Part shown: in pieces, positions 23,596 through 30,829 of the stretch
How positions within the stretch are numbered: the first letter of the stretch is position 1
How the letters are laid out: the number at the start of each line of letters is the position of its first letter
Source of the DNA: DATHVR01 sp035461175
GTDB lineage: Bacteria > Actinomycetota > Acidimicrobiia > Spongiisociales > ZC4RG35
Length of the DNA: 34,281 nucleotides
Assembly (NCBI GenBank): GCA_035461175.1
Contig: DATHVR010000176.1
Coordinates: 1 to 34,281, forward strand
Reading direction: 5' to 3'
Position numbers and translations under genes: made by a program
The notes under the pieces: model-generated
What the model was told of the DNA's origin: nothing
Seen by the model: only the letters and a program-made list of their open reading frames with translations
Databases searched by the model: none

Positions 23596-24462
23596 TCACT
23601 GGCTCAGTTCGGGGATGTCCCCCTCCTGGGTCAGCCACTCGCCGATGAGGGAGTCGATGGTGCCGTCGTCCCACAGGGCGTTGATGGCCGCGTCCACGCA
23701 GGTCTTCAGCTCGTTGCCCTCCTCCAGCATGATTCCGAAGCGGTCGGCCTGATCCTCGGAGGCGGGCAGCGCCCCGACGATGGCCGTGTCGGGCATCTCC
23801 ACCGCGGTGATGTAGTAGGCGGTGGGAAGGTCGAACACGATGGCGTCGATCTGGCCGGCATCGAGCGCCGACTTGGCGTCGGCGTTCGTGTCGTAGACGG
23901 CCGCCTGCGTCTCGGGCTGGATCACCTCTTCGATGTAGTCGAGGCTGGTGGTGCCGATCTGGGCTCCGAGGACGTAACCCTTCAGGTCTTCGATCGAGGC
24001 GGCGTTGGTGACCTCGGAGTCGCCGAAGGCCACCAGTGCCTGCTGGGTGATGTAGTAGGGCTCGGAGAAGTCCACGGCCTCATCCCGCTCGTCGGTGATC
24101 GAGTACTGCTGGATGTTGAGGTCGAAGTCCTTCGCCCCCGGGGCGATGGCCTCGTCGAAGCCAACCCGGGTCCAGGTGACCTGGTCGGCGCTGAAGCCCA
24201 TCTCCTCGGCCAGGGCGTAGATCAGGGCCGACTCGAATCCCTCACCGTTGCTGGGGTCGTCGTCGACCATCCACGGCTCGAAGGCGGGTTCGCTGGTGGC
24301 CACGGTCAGGGTGCCGTCGCTGACCAGATTCAGGTTCTCGACCGCGCACTCCTCTCCCATGGTGGTGTCAGAGGCGGCGGTGGTGTCGGCTGCGCCGTCG
24401 TCTCCGCAGGCGCCGAGCGCCAGGGCAAGCACGGCAAACAGAGCTATGAGTTTCTTGTGCAT
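23596..24462 (-). CDS. Amino-acid ABC transporter substrate-binding lipoprotein
   Basis: A 288-residue solute-binding protein of family 3. The lipoprotein signal peptide MHKKLIALFAVLALALGACG gives a lipid-modified C19. A Thr/Asp/Ser linker follows, and then the binding domain begins LTVATSEPAFEPWM. Family hallmarks are GFESALIYALAEEMGF, FDLNIQQYSIT, RDEAVDFSEPYY and VLGAQIGTTSLDYIEE. Anchored on the outer membrane face, it would deliver a polar amino acid or similar molecule to the permease encoded next. A strong ribosome-binding site (AAGGAG, 24471-24476) lies 8 bases before the ATG, unlike the leaderless genes nearby. It is the first gene of the operon. Confidence 0.95.
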   Translation of the reverse strand: MHKKLIALFAVLALALGACGDDGAADTTAASDTTMGEECAVENLNLVSDGTLTVATSEPAFEPWMVDDDPSNGEGFESALIYALAEEMGFSADQVTWTRVGFDEAIAPGAKDFDLNIQQYSITDERDEAVDFSEPYYITQQALVAFGDSEVTNAASIEDLKGYVLGAQIGTTSLDYIEEVIQPETQAAVYDTNADAKSALDAGQIDAIVFDLPTAYYITAVEMPDTAIVGALPASEDQADRFGIMLEEGNELKTCVDAAINALWDDGTIDSLIGEWLTQEGDIPELSQ

Positions 24463-24572
24463 CGATAGTCCTCCTTGGACACCTTCAGATTAGAGCCGAC
24501 GAGGCGAGGGCTGGTCAGGGTCGAGGTCACCTCGTCGGGGGCTGGATCGTGGGCAGGATCTGAGGCGCGCTC

Positions 24573-24646
24573 TGCCCGGCCCCTGCGGGTCGCCCCCTAC
24601 CCGCCTGGCGGCGGGTCCCTTCCCCCCTCGCTTCGCTCCGGGGGAC
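24573..24646 (+). repeat. Dispersed GC-rich intergenic repeat, copy C
   Basis: It is nearly identical to copy B, with the same order of hairpin arms and the core CTTCCCCCCTCGCTTCGCTC. It lies between the divergent binding-protein and plsY-like genes, about 95 bases before the latter. It is followed by GGGGGACC, as in the partial element at about 15630. Confidence 0.75.
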
Positions 24647-24725
24647 CACGCTCCGGGGGAGAGAGGGGGGTGGCTTCTGCTGTCGCTCGGGTTGGAGGGA
24701 GAGCCTTCCGGGGGTGGGAGGCTCG

Positions 24726-24731
24726 TAGACT
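24726..24731 (+). promoter_or_regulatory. -10-like hexamer TAGACT
   Basis: TAGACT fits TANNNT and ends 8 bases before the ATG at 24740. No ribosome-binding site is seen between them, so the transcript may be leaderless. Confidence 0.4.
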
Positions 24732-24739
24732 CGGCGCGC

Positions 24740-25336
24740 ATGGATTGGACGACCGCCGCTGTCATTGCCGTTGCCTATCTGCTCGGCTCGGTGGATTTCG
24801 GCGTTCATGTCGCCCGGGCCAAGGGGGTCGACATCTATGCCGTTGGCAGTGGCAACCCCGGCACCGCCAATGTCGGGCGGGCACTGGGATGGAAGGCGGC
24901 GGCCGCCGTGCTGGTGGGGGACTTCCTCAAGGGCATGGTGGCGGCGGGTCTCGGCTGGCTGGTGGTGGATGCCACGGTTGGCTTCGCGGCCGGGTTCGCC
25001 GCCGTGGTCGGTCATTGCTTCCCGATCTGGCATCGGTTCCGGGGCGGCAAGGGCGTGGCCACGGGCGGGGGAGCCATTCTGGCGATTGCCCCGCTGGTGG
25101 GAATCGGCCTGGCGGTGCTGTGGGCGGCGGTGGCCAAGTTCGGAAAGATCTCGTCGGTGGCCTCGCTCACCGTCGCCGTGGCGGCTGTTCCCGCATTGGC
25201 CCTCGCCGGCCACCGCGGCTGGGCACTGGTGTGGACCGGTCTGATGATGGCGTTGGTGGTGTTCCAGCACCGGGCCAACATCGGTCGCCTCGTCCGGGGC
25301 GAGGAGCACGTGCTCAGCCCTCGCCCGGTCGAATAG
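24740..25336 (+). CDS. plsY: PlsY-family glycerol-3-phosphate acyltransferase
   Basis: A 198-residue membrane enzyme that transfers an acyl group from acyl-phosphate to glycerol-3-phosphate, the first step of phospholipid synthesis. All three PlsY motifs are present: GSGNPGTANVGR, GHCFPIWHRFRGGKGVAT, and HRANIGRLVRGEE near the C-terminus. The first helix has YLLGSVDFG. Several membrane helices and a length near 200 residues are normal. An earlier in-frame start at 24692 would lie upstream of the TAGACT element and was not used. A glycerol kinase and G3P dehydrogenase cluster lies about 2 kb downstream, so G3P made there could feed this enzyme. Actinobacteria can carry several PlsY paralogues. 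Confidence 0.9.
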   Translation: MDWTTAAVIAVAYLLGSVDFGVHVARAKGVDIYAVGSGNPGTANVGRALGWKAAAAVLVGDFLKGMVAAGLGWLVVDATVGFAAGFAAVVGHCFPIWHRFRGGKGVATGGGAILAIAPLVGIGLAVLWAAVAKFGKISSVASLTVAVAAVPALALAGHRGWALVWTGLMMALVVFQHRANIGRLVRGEEHVLSPRPVE

Positions 25337-25391
25337 CGATTACTTCCGGCTTCGCGGGACGTCTCAACCCCGACGACGAAAGGAATCGCAC

Positions 25392-26087
25392 ATGGCGACA
25401 TTCATACTCGTGCCCGGTGCCGGCGGCAGCGCCTGGTACTGGCACCGGGTGCTCCCACTGCTGGTGGAAGCTGGGCACGAAGCGGTCTCCGTCGACCTCC
25501 CGGCATCGGACGACTCGGCCGGCCTCGACGACTACGCCGCCGTGATCGGGTCGTTCGCTGACGGCCGGGATGACGTGGTGATCGTGGCCCAGTCGATGGG
25601 CGTCCTCAGTGCTCCTCTCGTGTGCCGGGACGGAGCGGCCGAACTGCTGGTGCTGGTGTGCCCCATGATCCCCCGTCCGGGTGAGACGGGGGGTGAGTGG
25701 TGGAAGGAGAGCGGACAGGTGGAGGCCGAGCGCGACTACGCCCGACGCCTCGGCCTTCCCCTCGACGGCGAGCTGGATCCGTTCGTGACCTTCCTCCATG
25801 ACGTGCCTGCCGAGGTGGCGGCGGCTTCGGCCGATCACAACCCTCCGCAGAGCGGCCGGCCGTTCGCCGACCCGTGGCCGCTGGACCGCTGGCCCGAGGT
25901 CGAGACCCGGGTCATCGCCGGCCGCGACGACCGGCTCTTCCCTCTCGAGTTCATGCAACGCCTGAGCCGAGAGCGACTGGGGATCGAACCCGACGTGATC
26001 GACGGCGGTCATCTGCTCGCCCTGGCCCGGCCCGACGAATTGGCCGCCACCTTGCTCGAGTATCTGGGCGAAGTCGGTCTCCACTAG
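25392..26087 (+). CDS. Alpha/beta-fold hydrolase (esterase-like)
   Basis: A 231-residue alpha/beta-hydrolase. The oxyanion region is ILVPGAGGSAWYWHRVLPLL. The nucleophile elbow is VAQSMG, with serine near residue 76. The acid is probably the Asp in AGRDDRLFPLEF, and the histidine is in GGHLLALARPDEL. This pattern (PGAGGS/GAW and AQS) is that of the small methylesterase or salicylate-esterase-like hydrolases common in actinobacteria. An AAAGGA-type ribosome-binding site lies before the ATG. No signal peptide is seen, so it is cytoplasmic. The substrate is unknown. It is followed by the arsR-acr3 pair on the same strand but with its own promoter. Confidence 0.85.
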   Translation: MATFILVPGAGGSAWYWHRVLPLLVEAGHEAVSVDLPASDDSAGLDDYAAVIGSFADGRDDVVIVAQSMGVLSAPLVCRDGAAELLVLVCPMIPRPGETGGEWWKESGQVEAERDYARRLGLPLDGELDPFVTFLHDVPAEVAAASADHNPPQSGRPFADPWPLDRWPEVETRVIAGRDDRLFPLEFMQRLSRERLGIEPDVIDGGHLLALARPDELAATLLEYLGEVGLH

Positions 26088-26121
26088 CGGCTCGGATTCC
26101 GAACCCGGAGGGAAGGGCTGG

Positions 26122-26127
26122 TATACA
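26122..26127 (+). promoter_or_regulatory. -10-like hexamer TATACA of arsR
   Basis: TATACA ends 7 bases before the GTG at 26135, again leaderless spacing. It lies directly upstream of the palindrome at 26137-26148. Confidence 0.4.
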
Positions 26128-26134
26128 TCAGCCT

Positions 26135-26440
26135 GTGTTGATATCAACTGATTTCGATGCGTTGCGGATCTTCGCCGACCCGCTCCGCTCCCAGATCGTC
26201 GAACTGCTCGCCCGGGAACAGCTCTGCACCACCCATCTGGTGGAGGAGACCGGCGCTCGCCAGCCCACCGTCTCCCACCATCTGCGCATTCTGCGCGAGG
26301 CGGGCCTGGTCGAAACCGAGCCCTGCGGACGATACAACTACTACCGCCTGGTGCCTGATGCCGTGGAAGCCATGGCCGACCGGTTGCGGGAATTGGCCGA
26401 GGGAGCCCGGGCGGCCGAGCAGACCCAGAGGCCGTGCTGA
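26135..26440 (+). CDS. arsR: ArsR-family metalloregulator
   Basis: A 101-residue winged-helix repressor of the ArsR/SmtB family. The DNA-recognition segment is ARQPTVSHHLRILREAGLVE, and the wing is CGRYNYYRL. Three cysteines are candidates for arsenite binding: C31 in EQLCTTHL, C63 in TEPCGRY, and the C-terminal C101 in QRPC. The classical CxC pair in the recognition helix is missing, so the As(III) site differs from that of E. coli ArsR. The gene directly precedes an ACR3 arsenite pump, which strongly supports arsenic sensing. The GTG at 26135 (or TTG at 26138) overlaps a palindrome that is probably its operator. Translation is coupled to the pump gene (TGATG). Confidence 0.85.
   Translation: MLISTDFDALRIFADPLRSQIVELLAREQLCTTHLVEETGARQPTVSHHLRILREAGLVETEPCGRYNYYRLVPDAVEAMADRLRELAEGARAAEQTQRPC
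26137..26148 (+). promoter_or_regulatory. Palindrome GTTGATATCAAC, probable ArsR operator
   Basis: This is a perfect 12-base palindrome starting within the GTG start codon of arsR. ArsR/SmtB operators typically contain ATCAA/TTGAT half-sites, as here. A further ATCA at about 26127-26130 lies upstream. A repressor bound here would cover the predicted transcription start. Confidence 0.55.
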
Positions 26441-27519
26441 TGGTCGAGGCCCAAGCCCCCGCCCATCCCGACGACCAGGCGGTCCTGGAACGGCTCTCCC
26501 GGCTCGACCGCTTCCTGCCGGTGTGGATCGGCCTGGCCATGGCGCTGGGGCTCCTCCTGGGTCGCCTGGTACCTGTCGTGCCCGAGGCGCTCGACGCCCT
26601 CAGCGTGGGGACCGTCTCGGTCCCGATCGCCATCGGCCTGCTGGTGATGATGTACCCGCCGCTGGCCAAGGTCCGCTACGGCGAGATCCGCCAGGTAGCG
26701 GCCGACCGCCGCATGCTGGGAGCCTCGCTGTTCCTCAACTGGGTACTGGGACCGGCGCTGATGTTCACCCTGGCGTGGCTGATGCTTCCCGACCTCCCCG
26801 AGTACCGCACCGGGCTGATCATCGTCGGCCTGGCCCGCTGCATCGCCATGGTGCTGATCTGGAACGACCTGGCCCGGGGTGACAGCGAGGCGGCCGCCTT
26901 CCTGGTGGCGCTCAACTCGCTGTTCCAGATCTTCGCCTATTCCCTGCTCGGGTATTTCTATCTCTCGGTGCTGCCCGGCTGGCTGGGGCTGGAGCAGCAG
27001 GCGCTGGAGGTGTCGCTGTGGGAGATCACCCGGGCGGTGTTGATCTTCCTCGGGATCCCGCTTCTGGCCGGGTTCCTGACCCGGATCTACGGGGAGCGAG
27101 CCTGGGGCCGGCAGAAGTATGAGGGTGAGTTCCTGCGCCGGATCGGCCCGATCGCCCTCTACGGCCTGCTGGTGACGGTAGTGATGCTCTTCGCCCTCCA
27201 GGGCGACGCCATCATCTCCCGGCCCTTCGACGTGGCCCGCATCGCTTTGCCCCTCCTGGCCTACTTCGGTCTGATGTGGAGCCTGTCGTTCTTCCTCGGC
27301 CTGCGCCTCCGCCTCCCCTACAAGCGCAACGCCACCCTGTCGTTCACCGCCGCCGGCAACAACTTCGAACTGGCGATCGCGGTGGCGATCGGCGTGTTCG
27401 GCGCCACCTCGGGCCAAGCTCTGGCGGGAGTGGTCGGGCCTCTGATCGAGGTCCCGGCCCTGGTCGGCCTGGTGTACGTCGCCCTGTGGGCCCGGCGTCG
27501 GTTCTACCCCGCCCCCTGA
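26440..27519 (+). CDS. arsB: ACR3-family arsenite efflux transporter
   Basis: A membrane carrier of about 359 residues with around ten helices, exporting arsenite. Family features: VWIGLAMALGLLLGRLVP in helix 1, VMMYPPLAKVRYGEI, FLNWVLGPALMFTLAWL, the conserved functional C134 in GLARCIAMVLIWNDLARGD, and FTAAGNNFELAIAVAIGVFG near the end. The start is taken as the ATG at 26440, which overlaps the arsR stop (TGATG); the GTG at 26434 is also possible. With arsR it forms a two-gene arsenic resistance operon. No arsenate reductase gene is visible in the window, so arsenate resistance would need genes elsewhere. In databases the gene is called acr3 or arsB. Confidence 0.93.
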   Translation: MVEAQAPAHPDDQAVLERLSRLDRFLPVWIGLAMALGLLLGRLVPVVPEALDALSVGTVSVPIAIGLLVMMYPPLAKVRYGEIRQVAADRRMLGASLFLNWVLGPALMFTLAWLMLPDLPEYRTGLIIVGLARCIAMVLIWNDLARGDSEAAAFLVALNSLFQIFAYSLLGYFYLSVLPGWLGLEQQALEVSLWEITRAVLIFLGIPLLAGFLTRIYGERAWGRQKYEGEFLRRIGPIALYGLLVTVVMLFALQGDAIISRPFDVARIALPLLAYFGLMWSLSFFLGLRLRLPYKRNATLSFTAAGNNFELAIAVAIGVFGATSGQALAGVVGPLIEVPALVGLVYVALWARRRFYPAP

Positions 27520-27535
27520 GGTCCCGGCCCGTCTT

Positions 27536-27541
27536 TAGGAT
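27536..27541 (+). promoter_or_regulatory. -10-like hexamer TAGGAT of glpK
   Basis: TAGGAT lies 6 bases before the glpK ATG at 27548, with no ribosome-binding site between. It is the same hexamer as before the hydrolase-cyclase gene at 4630. Confidence 0.4.
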
Positions 27542-27547
27542 GGCCGA

Positions 27548-29044
27548 ATGGCCCAGTACGTAGCCGCCATCGACCAGGGAACCACCAGCACCCGGTGCAT
27601 GATCTTCGACCGAGGCGGGCGGGTGGTCGCCATCGACCAGCGGGAGCACGAACAGATCTATCCTCGGCCCGGCTGGGTCGAGCACGACCCCCGCGAGATC
27701 TGGCTGCGGGTCGAGGAAGTGGTGGAAGGCGCGCTCCGAAAAGGCGGGGCGGCGGCCACCGACATCGTCGCGGTCGGGATCACCAACCAGCGGGAGACGG
27801 CGGTGGTGTGGGACCGGACCACCGGCGAGCCGGTCCACAACGCCATCGTCTGGCAGGACACCCGCACCGACGGGATCTGCGACGAGCTGGCCCGCGAGGG
27901 CGGAAGGGATCGGTTCCGGGACAAGGCGGGTCTCCCGCTCGCCACCTACTTCTCGGGGCCGAAAATTCGCTGGATCCTCGACCACGAGGAGGGAGCCGCC
28001 GCCCGGGCAGAGTCAGGCGACCTCGCCTTCGGGAACATCGACTCCTGGATCATCTGGAATCTGACCGGCGGCGTCGACGGTGGTCTCCACGTCACCGACG
28101 TCACCAACGCCAGCCGCACCATGCTGATGGACCTCGCCACCCTGGACTGGGACGTCGAGATCCTGGCGGCGGTGGGGGTGCCCGGGTCGATGCTCCCCGA
28201 GATCCGTTCCTCCTCGGAGGTGTACGGCGAGGCGGTGGGGAAGCTGGGCGGGATCCCGGTGGCGGGCGACCTCGGCGACCAGCAGGCGGCCACCTTCGGC
28301 CAGGTCTGCTTCGACGTCGGCGACGCCAAGAACACCTACGGCACGGGCAACTTCATGCTCCTCAACACCGGGACCGAGGCGGTGCAGTCCGACAACGGGC
28401 TGCTCACCACCGTCGGTTACCGGGTCGGGGAGCGGCCACCGGTGTACGCCCTGGAGGGCTCGATCGCCATCACCGGTGCCCTCGTTCAGTGGCTGCGCGA
28501 CAACCTGGGCATGATCCAGAGCGCCGCCGAGGTGGAGTCGCTGGCGGGCACGGTCGAAGACAATGGCGGGGTCTACATCGTCCCCGCCTTCTCCGGCCTC
28601 TTCGCCCCCTACTGGAGAGCGGACGCCCGCGGCGTCATCGCCGGGCTGACCCGCTACGTCAGCAGGGGCCACATCGCCCGGGCGGCGCTCGAGGCCACCG
28701 CCTGGCAGACCCGGGAGGTACTCGACGCCATGAACTCGGACTCGGGCGTGGACCTGACCCGGCTCAAGGTGGACGGGGGGATGGTCGGAAACGAACTCCT
28801 GATGCAGTTCCAGGCCGATGTGCTCGGGGTGCCGGTGATCCGTCCCTCGGTGCGGGAGACGACCGCCCTGGGAGCGGCGTACGCGGCCGGCCTCGCCACC
28901 GGCTTCTGGGCCGAGATGGACGACCTGCGAGAGAACTGGGTGCAGGACAAGGAGTGGCGCCCTCAGATGGACCCGGACCGGCGCGAGGCCGAATACGCCC
29001 AGTGGAAGAAGGCCGTCACCCGCACCTTCGACTGGCTCGACTGA
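27548..29044 (+). CDS. glpK: Glycerol kinase
   Basis: A 498-residue FGGY kinase that phosphorylates glycerol to sn-glycerol-3-phosphate with ATP. It starts with the phosphate-binding AAIDQGTTSTRCMIFD. The glycerol-binding segments GITNQRET and VWQDTRTD are present, as is LATYFSGPKIRWILD. The second half has GDLGDQQAATFGQ, KNTYGTGNFMLLNTG and the FGGY signature region LKVDGGMVGNELLMQFQAD. The length matches the family. It lies 28 bases after the arsenite pump gene, with its own -10-like element. The product is used by the G3P dehydrogenase subunits encoded convergently downstream. A 47-bp repeat begins 15 bases after its stop. Confidence 0.97.
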   Translation: MAQYVAAIDQGTTSTRCMIFDRGGRVVAIDQREHEQIYPRPGWVEHDPREIWLRVEEVVEGALRKGGAAATDIVAVGITNQRETAVVWDRTTGEPVHNAIVWQDTRTDGICDELAREGGRDRFRDKAGLPLATYFSGPKIRWILDHEEGAAARAESGDLAFGNIDSWIIWNLTGGVDGGLHVTDVTNASRTMLMDLATLDWDVEILAAVGVPGSMLPEIRSSSEVYGEAVGKLGGIPVAGDLGDQQAATFGQVCFDVGDAKNTYGTGNFMLLNTGTEAVQSDNGLLTTVGYRVGERPPVYALEGSIAITGALVQWLRDNLGMIQSAAEVESLAGTVEDNGGVYIVPAFSGLFAPYWRADARGVIAGLTRYVSRGHIARAALEATAWQTREVLDAMNSDSGVDLTRLKVDGGMVGNELLMQFQADVLGVPVIRPSVRETTALGAAYAAGLATGFWAEMDDLRENWVQDKEWRPQMDPDRREAEYAQWKKAVTRTFDWLD

Positions 29045-29058
29045 GGGGCAAGAGGGCG

Positions 29059-29105
29059 AACCTGAGGTTCGGTTGTACCGCCACGGTACAAAACTCTCTC
29101 GAGAA
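29059..29105 (+). repeat. 47-bp inverted repeat, left copy (after glpK)
   Basis: It matches 44 of 47 bases to the reverse complement of 30783-30829. It is made of three short palindromes in a row: AACCTGAGGTT, TGTACCG-CCA-CGGTACA, and TCTCGAGA. The middle one is a perfect 7-bp stem. It could be a terminator-like 3' element of glpK or one end of a mobile cassette. Confidence 0.85.
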
Positions 29106-29173
29106 TGGGGGTGGCGACCCCGACCGCCCGGTATCTTCCGGTCGATGATGACCATCACGCCGGTGAGGGAACG

Positions 29174-30769
29174 GTGAAGGCGCTCACCGGTGTGGGCCAA
29201 CTCGTCCGACTCATCCTGCGCCGCGACCGCATCTCCCTGGGGATATGGATCCTGATCCTCGGTGCGATGCCGGTGGGGGTGGCGTCCGGCTTCGACGCCC
29301 TCTATCCCACGCCGGCCGACCTGGAGCAGGCGGCGCTCACCGTGGGAAGCAACCCCGGAATGGTCGCCTTCCTGGGTCATGTCCACGCGGCAACCCTGGG
29401 CGGGATGACGGCCTGGCGGATCGGGGCCTTTCTCGTCGTCGGAGTCGGGATCATGAGTGTGCTCACCCTCACCCGCCACACCCGCGCGGAGGAACAGACC
29501 GGCCGGCGTGAGCTGATCGGATCGGCGGTCGTTGGTCGCCACGCCCCGCTGGTCGCCGCCGTCGTGGTGGTGGCGACGGCCAACCTGCTGGCGGGGGGGT
29601 TGGGGGCGCTGGGATTGATCGCCTACGGGCTGGAGGTGCCGGGTGCCCTCGCCCTGGGGGCGGCGACGACCGCCGGCGGGTGGGTCTTCCTCGGGATCAC
29701 CGCCATCGCCGCCCAACTCACCGAGAGCAGCCGCGCCACCAACGGCATCGGCCTGGCCGCCATCGGCGTGACCTTCCTGATGCGGGTGGCCGGTGACACC
29801 TCTTCGGCCCTCGAGTCCCTGGGGTGGATGTCGCCGATCGGCCTGGCCCAGCGGGTGCGTCCGTTCGCCGGGGAACGCTGGTGGGTGGTCGGGGTCCTCG
29901 TCGGAGTGGCGGCGGTGACCGTGGCGATCGCCCAGGCTATCTCCAGCCGCCGCGACGTCGGAGCGGGAGTCTTCACGATCCGGCCCGGGCCGGCCACGGC
30001 CAGTCCTTCCCTCAGCGGTCCGATGGGGCTGGCGATTCGGCTCCAGCGCGGCACCGCCATCGCCTGGGCCGTCGGCTTCGCCATCTTCGGAGGGCTGATG
30101 GGAAGCGTCACCCAGGCGTTCGTGGATCTGCTCGAGGACACCCCCACCCTGGCCGCCATCATCGAGAGCGTCGGCGGTGTCGCCTTCATCCACGACGCCT
30201 TCCTCGCCTCGATCCTGGGCCTGTTCGCGGTGGTGGCGGCGGCCCACGGCATCCAGGCGGTGCAATGGCTCCGTGCCGAGGAGACCGAGGGGCGGGTCGA
30301 CAAGGTCCTGGCCACCCCGACCACGCGCAGCCGGTGGATGGCGAGCCACACCGTTCTCGGGCTCGTCGTTCCCGCCGTCGACCTGGTCGTGGCGGGGGCC
30401 GCCGCCGGGGCCGGGTACGGGATCACGGTGGGCGAACCGGGTCAGGTGATCCGGGTGGCGCTGGGGGCGCTGGCGCAGGTGCCGGCGGCCTGGGTGGCGG
30501 TCGGTGTCGGCCTGGCCTTGTTCGGATTGATGCCCGCCGCTACCCGGGTGGTGTGGACGCTGGTGGGTGTGGCTGGCCTGGTGACGCTGCTGGGAAGGGG
30601 GTTCGGGTTTCCGCAGTGGGTCTTGAACCTGTCGCCGTTCACCCATTCCCCCCAGATGCCCGGCGGGGATCTGAGGGCGCTGCCGCTGGTGGTAATGCTG
30701 GGCCTGGCCGCCGGCCTGGTGGCGGCGGGATTCGTCGGGTTCCGCCGGCGCGACGTGCAGCCGGGCTGA
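29174..30769 (+). CDS. ABC-2 type exporter permease, orphan
   Basis: A 531-residue integral membrane protein in two similar halves, with about twelve helices. Each half begins with a loop and helix: LVRLILRRDRISLGIWILIL in the first, and LAIRLQRGTAIAWAVGFAIF in the second. LTLTRHTRAEEQTGRRELIG and QWLRAEETEGRVDKVLATP are the matching cytoplasmic loops, of the type that contacts an ABC ATPase. This is the layout of actinobacterial drug or polyketide exporter permeases. The normal partner ATPase gene is not next to it. The GTG at 29174 is preferred because GAGGGA precedes it; an ATG at 29105 overlaps the left 47-bp repeat. It sits alone between two inverted copies of that repeat, inside a glycerol gene cluster. 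Confidence 0.87.
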   Translation: MKALTGVGQLVRLILRRDRISLGIWILILGAMPVGVASGFDALYPTPADLEQAALTVGSNPGMVAFLGHVHAATLGGMTAWRIGAFLVVGVGIMSVLTLTRHTRAEEQTGRRELIGSAVVGRHAPLVAAVVVVATANLLAGGLGALGLIAYGLEVPGALALGAATTAGGWVFLGITAIAAQLTESSRATNGIGLAAIGVTFLMRVAGDTSSALESLGWMSPIGLAQRVRPFAGERWWVVGVLVGVAAVTVAIAQAISSRRDVGAGVFTIRPGPATASPSLSGPMGLAIRLQRGTAIAWAVGFAIFGGLMGSVTQAFVDLLEDTPTLAAIIESVGGVAFIHDAFLASILGLFAVVAAAHGIQAVQWLRAEETEGRVDKVLATPTTRSRWMASHTVLGLVVPAVDLVVAGAAAGAGYGITVGEPGQVIRVALGALAQVPAAWVAVGVGLALFGLMPAATRVVWTLVGVAGLVTLLGRGFGFPQWVLNLSPFTHSPQMPGGDLRALPLVVMLGLAAGLVAAGFVGFRRRDVQPG

Positions 30770-30782
30770 GCCTCAAGAGGCG

Positions 30783-30829
30783 TTCTCGAGAGAGTTTTTT
30801 ACCCTGGCGGTACAGCCGAACCTCAGGTT
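30783..30829 (-). repeat. 47-bp inverted repeat, right copy (at glpC end)
   Basis: On the minus strand it reads like the left copy with three substitutions. Its AACCTGAGGTT palindrome supplies the TGA stop codon of glpC (30823-30825). Relative to glpK and glpC, both copies are in the same orientation at the gene 3' ends. Confidence 0.85.

Noticed and set aside
28013..30646. An 877-codon open frame on the minus strand
   Set aside because: It is antisense to glpK and the ABC permease. It is rich in His, Gln, Asp and Gly with no recognisable domain, as expected for a high-GC shadow frame.
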